Shown one piece after another: positions 53,174 through 64,000 of a DNA stretch of 64,000 nt. Both the position numbers and the translations under genes were made by a program. The stretch covers positions 554,841 to 618,840 of the forward strand of contig BDSI01000077.1 of assembly GCA_003117195.1 (NCBI GenBank). Reading direction: 5' to 3'. The notes beneath the pieces are model-generated. The model was not told the origin of the DNA. It ran no database searches and saw only the letters and a program-made list of their open reading frames with translations. Each line of letters opens with the position of its first letter. The first letter of the stretch is position 1. This DNA comes from Eudorina sp. 2006-703-Eu-15 (lineage: Eukaryota > Chlorophyta > Chlorophyceae > Chlamydomonadales > Volvocaceae).

Positions 53174-54742
53174 GTTCGTTGTTGTAAATATATATATGCC
53201 GCAATGAAACACTTGTGCAACCAGTCGGCTGCAATACTTAGTTGCTGAAAACACTCCGTCTCAAGCAGGCAGACAACAGCAAAACGAGTGGACGTAGGAC
53301 GTAACTAACGAAATTGGCTGGTGACAAACAAGTCCTCGCAGAGCGAAGACGATAATCCCGTTTTCAGTAGTCTGCATGCGACCAGCTTTATGGAAGGTGC
53401 GTTATCTGTTTCGACAATTGGCAGTACACGCATACGACCATTCGCTCGTCCACGCTGGGAGCTTGAAGCGGTGGGCGCGCGCCTTCATGGGAAATGCATG
53501 ACTGACGATGATGTACGTATTGCTCCGTCCTCCGTTGCACTTGTATGTTGCACTCGACATCATCTTAGGCATGTAAACAAAGCTTTTCAATGTTTGATGA
53601 GCTGCTGCGTACGTGCACGGCACCTTTGAGTCCCTGAGTTACACATCTATGTCCTAACATAATAACCAATCAACCACGCAGCAGGATTGGGCGTACGTTT
53701 GGTAATATTGCTAAATTAATTAGCCCCTTTGTTTGATGAACTAAGGTCGGAAAAAATGGTCGCGCAAAAATTCCCAATCTTTCACCTCGATCCAATTGCA
53801 AAACTGAATACAAAGGCGGTTTGCATTATGTCGCCATATTTCCATTGGGATCGTCAGCCGTGCCATGTCTGTCGGCCTGTAGAAAGGTTGTGTGCTACGG
53901 TCTCAACTGCTGATTCAACGTATCTCGTCGTCATATGACGAGCAAGCACGAATACATGTGCATGCATCGCCCAAGCAAGACCTCATATATAACACAAGCT
54001 ATCATCCGCAGCCGGAATCTGATGCGTTATGCGCTCACATTGTTTTACTCAGTTACGTGTACCGAGACTATCTGTACTGCGCCCAGTAATGGCTCTAGCG
54101 TGTCATGCTTGTCGTCCAAGCAACACTTTCATAAGATATGCACGCAATCATCAACAACAGCCACCGAAATCTGATGTGACACTCCTTTCTGATTAACGCG
54201 CAATAATCCTAAATACGTGGAGACACCCTCTTAGTTACTGTCTGTACCGAAACCTCCGCATCGATTGCAATACGTATCTGCCACTACGAACGGCTGAAAT
54301 TACGACTCTTTCCCTAAAATTACTGGCTGTTATGAGGAACTTAATCATATCTTGTAAGAATTGTATTTTCTATTTTCTTTTGCAGCCGTCCATCGATAGC
54401 CTTCATCGATTCCACAACGAATTAAGCTCCATTCCGTATGCTCTCGTCTATCTCGATCGTCCGCCGGCCTCCCAGTCGAAAAATGGTGCCCACCAACGTG
54501 CGCGGTCGTACAGAAGTACAATTGAGCATGATTATCATTACGTTCTGTACACTAGGTAAATGCATGTAAATAAGTCGAAAGCAAGGCAGGTAGGAGTACC
54601 CGCTTCTGCTTGGGCCCTGCCCACGTTCCTTCATTCGCACTCAAGGCAAGACGTGACTTATAATGTACTTTATGTAAAAGTATTGTAATTACTGTGATTT
54701 TGAGCGATGATGTAGACGTTCAGGAGCTACAGCAGGCCTACC
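53174..54742. other. No gene supported; one possible acceptor-exon
   Basis: About 1.57 kb. TTTTCTATTTTCTTTTGCAG at 54365-54384 is a textbook acceptor, followed by an open frame to 54559 (plus), but no partner exon is identified. Other frames (53321-53629, 53729-53938) lack motifs. Confidence 0.35.
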
Positions 54743-54781
54743 TTTCGAGGGTGGTCGCGCAACTTTTTTGCCACCTCGTAG

Positions 54782-55160
54782 GGTAATGGGGGTGTGGGAG
54801 TAACGAATGATGGGGGGGGAGGGGTGGTCTGAGGTACCCTCTCGCCCAACAATCATTAGTACGGCACGCGTACGGCCATGGCCGTACAAGCGTTATGCCG
54901 CAGATCCGCTTGGCAACTTCACATGGATAAATGTGCCGCTTATACGTTCGTTTAGGAAGCCAACAACATATAGAGTGCGTGCCTTGCAATCAGAGGCGTC
55001 AGCCGGCATTTGCAGTCCGACCGTCACTGATCGATGGCGCAGCTTACTGTTGAAAATGGTTGATTACCAAGTCATGCAAGCTAGTTCCTGGCTACGTATC
55101 TACCTCCCTTAGTTGATTTTAAGCACTTAGGCTGGCCACGCCACTCAGTGAGGTCACGAC
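54782..55160. other. 5' subterminal region of the DNA transposon
   Basis: About 380 bases before the transposase start. It contains GATGGGGGGGGAGGGGTGGTC (54808-54828), a block also found in the same orientation inside the right end (61280-61303). A promoter is expected here but no element is distinct. Confidence 0.45.
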
Positions 55161-58100
55161 ATGGCGACCATTAGTGGGTCATTGGTAAGTGCAAGCATTG
55201 TTTCCCTTGTTCATGCGTGATACTACTCTAGTTGGGTGCTTAACACCTTGCCTTATTGCAGTTGAGGGAGTTGGAGGGCAGCGACGAGTGGGTCGACGGG
55301 AAGTGCGCGGAACACGATGCTCTTGCCGGGCAACATTATTACAACATCATTTTGGAATACAAGGACGATACCCATATGTTTGAGCTGAAGTCCACTGCGA
55401 CCTTCGCGCACCTGCGTGCCGAGAGCTGCAAGAACATCGGCCTCAACCCCGTGGCAGACAGCGTGGCTGTCAAGTACAAGGTGCCCCCTCTGAATGGGGT
55501 GGATTCGCCTGTCCTGCTGGTCACGCTGGCCGATGACCCACACTGGACGTCGCTCACGAGGCAGCTTCCACCGGGGTTGGTAAAGCTGCAGATGGCTGAC
55601 GTACGGCAGGAGAGGAGGTGGCGGTGGCAGCCTGGCTGGACACCTTCAAGCAGGCCACTCCCGCCTACGAGTCGCCGCCAGTTTTGCCGCGAGTCGAGGT
55701 CGCCATTCCCACGGACTTCTACTCGCCGTCGCCAGAGAAGGAGAGGCCCCGCAATGGCACGTATTACTGCCCGGTGGAGCTGCAGGCAAAGGTGGACGCC
55801 TTCAACAGCAAGATGGCGGACGCCAACTTGTTGTGGAGCGACACATGGGCGGACATGGTGAACGCAGCTGGTGACTTGGACATGATGGCGGACCTGATGG
55901 AGCCGGAGGCGCCGCCCGACGGCATGGCTGAGCAGGGCCTGGACGACGCTGGACGTGTTCTCGCTGGAGCTCAGGAGCCGACCGGCACAGAAGGTGTGCA
56001 TGAATGTCTTTGTTGCGGCGGTGGCAGCTGCTTATTGGTATGGGGGTGTTGATGTGCCTTTAATAGCTTAATCCCCTGCTGCACCTTATCTTTTACAGTC
56101 CTCTGAAGCTGTGCCTTCGGATCTGTGCGTTCGTTTTTGCAGGCGTCGCCGCGCCGGCTGGGGTTCACCAGGGACAAGGAGCAGCACGTGCAGCCGGCGC
56201 TGGTGGCGGCCCACAGCCCCGCGCCGGTCCCGGCCGTGGCGCAGCCGCCCTCGGGCGGCTGGTGGCCTCGGGCGGGTGGCGCGGTGACGCCACCGATGCC
56301 ACCCGCGGGGCGCAAACACCGTGGCCGGCGGTGGGCGGCGGCGCATTGGTGCAGACGCAGGGCAGCGCCGTGCGGCGGATGGGCCGCCTGAGGGGCAGCC
56401 GCAGGCCCAGCGTGCGGCACGGTGACTGGCGCGTCAGCGGCAGCCAACCGTACCTGCCGCTGCCGCCCCAGAAGCGGCGTGGACTCCTATGTACCAGCGT
56501 GCGGTGAGTGGGGATTGGGTGCACTGGTTTTCGGTTGATTGATTTCTGGCAGCATGTTTGGTCCCTGATTTGGGAAACGATGTCCGCGACATGTGTCATT
56601 CCCCGGTTATAGTAAAGCTGGTGTGTCCTCTCCGTTCTCCTTCCTTGTGGGCCGTGCAGGCAGTCGCCGGTGAGAAGCCAGTGGAGGGCAGTCCGTGGCT
56701 GTGGCGTTCGGCGTGCACCGAGTCCCTCGAGGCGTGTGAAGCCCGCCTCAAGCGTCAGGACCTCACCGACCAGGGAGACGCAGCAAGGCTGCTAGATGTC
56801 GTTGCCCAGGTGAAGGCGCAGACGGTGATCAACTTGGTGGCGGTTAGGGCGTGCCTGAACACCGGGCCGATCCGGCAGGAAGCAAGAACCCTGCTGAAGA
56901 AGCTGCTCGGCGTAAAAGGGCTCCCTTTGTACGCCACGTTCCCCCCGATAACATGGCAGTGGCCGCCCGCGAGGCCGGCACCCTTTTCACATTGGCTGGG
57001 AGTGACGTTGGCCTTGCGGCGCTAGGCGCGGAGCATGCAAAAGTCGTGGAAGCTGCACGCCCCACCGACTCACGCCTCAAAGCACTCATCCAGCGTGTCT
57101 ATCGGGTGTTCGGCAGGAAGCAGGACGGCCACAGCAGGTCGTTGGGGGTACTACTTCACGCCTTTATGGGGGACCGGGCACGTGTGTTCACGAACTGCTC
57201 TCCTGAGAAAGTCACGGAACTTGAAGGGGAGGTGGAGTTATTAGCTGACCGCATCTCGGCTTCACTGGGTGTTAGCTATGAGGTCGAGTGCCGGCTGGCG
57301 GGGCTGCCACTGGGACACGCGGACACTGACACGCCGGCATTCAAATCACGTGTGCGTCGACGGGCAGCAGCTGTCTTAGAGCGAATTGAGGTTGAGGAGG
57401 GCGTCGCACTGGCAGTGCCTGTTGACCCCTTACAAGCAGAGAAAGAGAAGGCCAGGATGCACATCGCTGACTCCACCCGTGCAAGTGCACACCAAACACG
57501 TGTCACGGGGGCCGGGGAGGAATTACCTCTCATGTACCTCCTGTCCAGCCGCAATGAGCTGTTCAGGACGTACAAGGCCGGCGGAGGGAGCCTTGGCCGC
57601 ACCACCTTCCTTACTTGTTTTGGGGAAAACATGGTGCCTCTGCCCATGCGCTCGTGCCTTTGTGCGCACTGCGCGGCTGGCAAAGCGGCTTTGGAATCCC
57701 TGGCCATCCTCTGCCGTCAAGCTAGCACGGAGTGCACGGACGACGAGACAGGAAAGGCGCTTGTTGCCGGGGCTGCTGAGCTGCGGGGGCTTTCGGGAAG
57801 TACTTGGAGAAGGTTAAAGCGGCAGTGTGGGACGGGAACGACTCCACATCATGTCGTGGGGAACTGCCGATGGCGGTGTTCTCGGAGCTCAAGGAGCATG
57901 CTAGCGAAAAGGGCGAGGCAGCGTTTGCGGAGGAGGTTGCAAAGGTGGTCGCGGCTGTACAGGAATACGCCGAGCACATTGAGCGATGGGGTTACCAGTC
58001 CACGATTCACCGAAAGCACGTGTTGGATGCAAGGCGCAGCCACCCGGTCATGGTGTGCGACTTCAAGGAGAAAGTGAAGTCCCACCAGACCAGCGCTCAG

Positions 58101-60713
58101 CTGCAGAGGGACTACTTCAAGAACGATTCCCTGTCCCTGTACGATATCACCGTGGTGTACACTGAGGGGGGCGTCACTAGTTACTTTCACTACGATTTCG
58201 TTTCCGCGGACACTGATCAGGACAGCTTCTGGGTGCAGTGTGCTATGAAGGTGTTCGTGGAACAGTTGAAGGCCGATTTCGGGGATGCGATCCGTGGGGT
58301 GAAGGGCTGGTCTGACAACGGGCCGCACTTCCACAACAGCATATTCCTCTCGACTGTTCTGCTGGGCTTGAAGGAAGAGCTGGACTTGGAGAGCATTGAA
58401 TGGAACTTCTTTGAGCCGGGGGAGGCCAAGAACTGCTGTGACCAGCACTTCAGCCATGTGGGGGGCACGTTCCGCCGGTACGTTAGCTCGGGTTGCGACA
58501 TTAACGGTGCTGACGACATCGTGGGCATCCTGCGGGACATGAAAAACACCAGTGTGTCGCTGGTGCCTATTGACCGCAGCGCAAGTGACCCGGAGTACTT
58601 CGCTATCCAGGCGGTGAAATCGTACAAGCAGTTCCGGTACTGTGCTGCTGACTTTGATGGTGATGAGGGGTTGCGGGCTCGTGTGCTCAGCGATATTGGG
58701 GAGTGGGTGAAGTTGGATCGCGGTGCGGTTAAGAAGCGAGCGACTCGCGGTCATAAGGCGCAGTTGAACGAGGCACAGCTGCTGCAGGAGCTGTTGCTTC
58801 CCACGAGGTGCTACGGCAGCACGTGCCTAGGTTGGTGCAGGATGGAAAGCTGGTTAAGAAGGGTGCCTGGTCCGATGCTGAGGCTGATGTCGAGCTCCAG
58901 GTGGTGGAGGAGCTGCGAGTTCTGGTGAATGGGTACCCCGAGGCAGTGCGGAAAGCTGTCGTGAAGACCGCCCCAAGGAAGGCGCACAAGTGGTGCGAGC
59001 TCCTAATCGCATGTGAGCAAGCACACCGAGCTACTCCCAAGGGCCGCGGCACCCAGCCAGGGGGCGCGCCACCAGTGAAAGGGCGGCTGGGGACGCGATG
59101 GTACAGGGCGACGCTGGGCCATCTGCGGCAACTGCCATTGTGGCGGAGGGCACGGTAGCCTTGCTAGGCCAGGCGCCTTCAGTCGCTGGCGTTGTGGGGC
59201 AGGCCCAGCGGAGCGCGCACCATTTGATGGCTGCTGCATCAGCTGCTAAGGCTGCAGCAAGCCAGCGCTGCGGTGTGACAGGCGACCACCAACATGGCGG
59301 CAGAACCCTACCTCGTGGGCGACAGGTGGCGGGAGCGAGCTTGGGGCCTTTACAGCACATGGCAACGGAAGCTGTGCAGTCTGCCACCTTGCAGGCTGGA
59401 GGCGGTGTGCGGCCTCAGGTTGCCGGGCCGTATGCGGGCTTGGATGTGGGGGTGGCGGGAGGGGGCTTGGGCCCCATGCAGCGCTTCAATGCCGCCGCTG
59501 ACGCCATCGCACTGGCAGCAGCCAACGTGCAGGCGCAGGCGGGCGGTGTGCGGCCTCAGGTTGCCGGGCCGTATGCGGGCTTGGATGTGGGAGGGGGCTT
59601 GGGCCCCATGCAGCGCTTCAATGCCGCCGCTGACGCTATCGCACTGGCAGCAGCCAACGTGCAGGCGCAGGGGGGCGGTGTGCGGCCTCAGGTTGCCGGG
59701 CCGTATGCGGGCTTGGATGTGGGGGTGGCGGGAGGGGGCTTGGGCCCCATGCAGCGCTTCAATGCCGCCGCTGACGCTATCACACTGGCAGCAGCCAACG
59801 TGCAGGCGCAGGCGGGCGGTGTGCGGCCTCAGGTTGCCGGGCCGTATGCGGGCTTGGATGTGGGGGTGGCGGGAGGGGGCTTGGGCCCCATGCAGCGCTT
59901 CAATGCCGCCGCTGACGCTATCGCACTGGCAGCAGCCAACGTGCGGGCGCAGGCGGGCGGTGTGCGGCCTCAGGTTGCCGGGCCGTATGCGGGCTTGGAT
60001 GTGGGGGTGGTGGGAGGGGGCTTGGGGCCCATGCAGCGCTTCACTGGCGCCGCTGACGCTATCACATTGGCAGCAGCCAACGTGCAGGCGCAGGCGGGCG
60101 GTGTGCGGCCTCAGGTTGCCGGGCCGTATGCGGGCTTGGATGTGGGGGTGGCGGGAGGGGGCTTAGGCCCCATGCAGCGCTTCAATGCCGCCGCTGACGC
60201 TTTCGCACTGGCAGCAGCCAACGTGCGGGCGCAGGCGGGCGGTGTGCGGCCTCAGGTTGCCGGGCCGTATGCGGGCTTGGATGTGGGGTGGTGGGAGGGG
60301 GCTTGGGCCCCATGCAGCGCTTCACTGGCGCCCCGGACGCAGCCATGGTAGCGGAGGCGCGGGCGGGGTCTGCAGCAATGCAAGGCAGTGTTACCCTGCC
60401 AGGTGACGGTGGGATTGGGGGTGGCAGTTCGGTGTTTGAGGCAGCAAGCACGGGTTTGGGGCTGATGCATGGTGTGCCAATCCACCATGCACTCCTTAAC
60501 GCGCTGCAGATGAATGGGCAGTTCAATCAGGTCAGGCGAGATATGGAGCGGTGGCAGGGTATGGCGAGATCAGAGTGGGAGGAACAGGAGATTAGGTCGA
60601 TCCAGGGTCTCGGCAACGGCAACGCTTCGTACGCGCCACAGCAGTACATGCTGGTGGGTCACCCTGTTGCGTCGCAAGCCGTGCCATACCAGTTGCAGTT
60701 CAATGCGTGACTT
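55161..60713 (+). pseudogene. DDE-like transposase gene with introns, 47-residue repeats and several frameshifts
   Basis: Exon 1 (55161-55184, MATISGSL) joins exon 2 (55262-55993) across a GTAAGT...TTGCAG intron, and exon 2 joins exon 3 (56143-56503) in phase 1; exon 4 starts near 56660. Exon 2 opens with a compact region (LRELEGSDEWVDGKCAEHDA). A Cys cluster (CLCAHCAAGKAALESLAILC) lies near 57655-57715. The catalytic core follows: HPVMVCDFKEK (first Asp), KGWSDNGPHFHNSIF (second), EWNFFEPGEAKNCCDQHFSH (Glu and Asp), the layout of an RNase H-fold transposase. The C-terminus has seven Gly/Ala-rich 47-residue repeats, then an acidic/Gln-rich end (VPYQLQFNA). One-base shifts occur near 55605, 57800, 58800, 59085 and 60285, several in G or C runs. 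The joining of exons 3 and 4 is also out of phase. Either the gene is recently dead or the assembly has homopolymer errors. Confidence 0.72.
59401..60330 (+). repeat. Coding tandem repeat of 141 bp (47 residues), seven copies
   Basis: Starts at 59401, 59542, 59674, 59815, 59956, 60097 and 60238; the second is 132 bases (nine deleted). It encodes GGVRPQVAGPYAGLDVGVAG GGLGPMQRFNAAADAIALAA ANVQAQA with few changes. In-frame length changes imply selection or recency. The last copy lacks one G in a run and shifts the frame. Confidence 0.95.
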
Positions 60714-61687
60714 TGGAGCGCAGCTAAATGCGTCGCGTGCACGCAGATGCGGATCGGGCGATGTTGGAAGTATGCGCGTTGTCGTACACTGCCGTGTGCT
60801 AGCTTCCAAGGCGGGGCTGCCTCGGGCGCCAATCCAATCAACATATTCAGGGATCGGGTTCATGTTTCATACATCATAGAGGCCCCTTATATTCCATTGT
60901 AAAACGAGAAACATCGGATGTTCGCACACACTGGATGCCTGAACAACATTGAACTACCAGCGTCGCTATTTTGACAGAGTCTACTAAAAGTGAAGCGAAC
61001 AGGTGCTTTGATTACAGCCGACATGTCAGTAGTGAAATGCGGTTCTTCGGAAGAGTTCAAATGGACTCCTTCACTGAAGGAATGTGCCCAGCCCTGCCGT
61101 GTTGTAAGCCCAAGCTTCTCAGCGCTGTTTGCTTACAAGGTTTATTATGAACGATGTGCAGATCAGGTTTCATGGTTAACGCTAGGGACTCTGGAACTGT
61201 GTTGTAATAACGACGGCGCAACCCAACGCACAGGTACGGAACGCGCTAAGCCCATGGATGCCACGGGAGGGGCAAGGAAGGATGATGGGGGAGGAGGGGT
61301 GGTCCGGACCCCCTCCCTGTACTACGAAGTGCCAAAAACGTTGCGCGACCACCCTCTTTCGTTCTCGCTCCTTGCGGCTCCTTGCTCCAAAGTTCGCTTC
61401 GTTCCGTGCAGTTCCGTGCATCCTATTCAGCACTTACTGCATTATTACATTATGGAGCTTTCAGTAAATGTCAGAACGGGGGAACTTTATTGTTTGATCG
61501 CTCGTTATCACTACTTACGTTCGTACCCTCGTGATACATCTATCGACAACGCAACAGCAGCACCACTGAGTCAGCACTACGTAGCTACCAATATTACGTA
61601 CCTATTGAGCACGAATATATAATGCAGCATGACATTCTTGCTTGTTTGCCTGTTCCCCGTTTGCAGGTCGCCCAGCCAGTCGCCCCC

Positions 61688-61838
61688 ATGGCAACCCGCG
61701 TTCCTTGGTTGAAGCGGTTTCACGCTGCTGCGCTGCTGGCGGTCATCTTCATCGTCTTTGGGAGCATGAATCAAGGTGTATCAGCTGCAGCGGGCATGAT
61801 CGAAACTGGCGCCGCCATAAAGACAAGCATCAAGACGG
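61688..61838 (+). CDS. Candidate first exon of a secreted protein
   Basis: MATRVPWLKRFHAAALLAVIF ending VSAAAGMIETG is a good signal peptide with an Ala-x-Ala cleavage region. A GTATGT donor follows at 61839 in phase 1, the same phase as the signal exon of the gene at 53.2 kb. The next exon should lie to the right, but the sequence enters the (TA)n core and then returns as the inverted arm, so the gene is cut off. The mirror copy is at 62318-62468 on the minus strand. Confidence 0.5.
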
Positions 61839-61989
61839 GTATGTTGGTGTAGGTCGGTATATAATATAAATAAATAAGTAAATAAACAAAGATATAAATA
61901 GAAATATAAATATAATACAAATTATATATATATAATTTGTATTATATTTATATTTTTATTTATATTTTTATTTATATTTTTGTTGTCGT

Positions 61990-64000
<2,011 letters not shown>

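Larger units (their letters stand above)
54747..61356 (+). mobile_element. 6.6-kb DNA transposon with 35-bp TIRs and TTTC target duplication
   Basis: Terminal inverted repeats at 54747-54781 and 61322-61356 start GAGGGTGGTCGCGCAAC and match at 32 of 35 positions. TTTC flanks both ends (54743-54746 and 61357-61360), a 4-bp target duplication. Inside is one long plus-strand gene with a DDE/RNase H-like catalytic region (55161-60713). I cannot assign a named superfamily: TIR sequence, 4-bp duplication and SDNGPHFH-type core together match none I recall with confidence. The right part of the element lies in the palindrome, so the right TIR is present again, inverted, near 62797. Confidence 0.82.

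Noticed and set aside
54747..61356. Assignment of the DNA transposon to KDZ, Academ or P families
   Set aside because: The 4-bp duplication and terminal sequence do not jointly fit what I recall for any of them; left unclassified.

Overview
The window is nuclear DNA of a eukaryote, most likely a green alga (chlorophyte). Reasons: spliced genes with GTAAGT-type donors and pyrimidine-rich CAG acceptors, TGTAA-type poly(A) signals, many retroelement and DNA-transposon families, and two element types known from green algae: a Replitron-like HUH transposon, and a tyrosine-recombinase retroelement with split direct repeats like the Chlamydomonas/Volvox TOC1, PAT and Kangaroo group. There is no bacterial operon structure and no functional rRNA or tRNA gene. 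Species identity cannot be fixed from sequence alone.

Layout. 0-4.2 kb: a non-LTR reverse transcriptase fragment running off the left edge, then a minus-strand zinc-finger/RG-rich gene split by a 237-bp MITE. 4.2-7.6 kb: a Replitron-like element with 75-bp direct repeats around a spliced Rep (HUH Y1) gene, plus a second terminal fragment. 7.6-19.5 kb: a LINE with three overlapping ORFs: ORF1 with a Josephin-like cysteine protease domain, ORF2 with APE endonuclease and reverse transcriptase, ORF3 with RNase H. ORF1 is split by a 2.55-kb insertion carrying a spliced 2-oxoglutarate/Fe(II) oxygenase gene and by a 350-bp SINE with an 11-bp target duplication. 19.5-28.7 kb: gene-poor repeats, a 448-bp segment repeated exactly at 35.2 kb, tandem repeats and one candidate exon. 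28.7-34.8 kb: a tyrosine-recombinase element with A1 ... B1-A2 ... B2 repeats, an inverted recombinase gene and a 37-bp minisatellite open in all three forward frames. 35-54 kb: candidate exons of Cys-rich secreted modules on both strands, including a phase-consistent four-exon minus-strand gene with a signal peptide, mixed with SINEs, MITEs and a 1.23-kb tandem array. 54.7-61.4 kb: a 6.6-kb DNA transposon with 35-bp inverted repeats, a 4-bp target duplication and a DDE-like transposase whose C-terminal region holds 47-residue repeats. 60.1-64.0 kb: a palindrome with about 1.84-kb arms around a (TA)n core, reaching the right edge.

Most recognisable coding capacity belongs to selfish elements at different stages of decay. 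Nested insertions give relative ages: the LINE is older than the oxygenase element and the SINE inside it, and the zinc-finger gene is older than its MITE. The only plausible host genes are the secreted modular exons. Several frameshifts in otherwise well-preserved genes lie at homopolymer runs, so some may be assembly errors.
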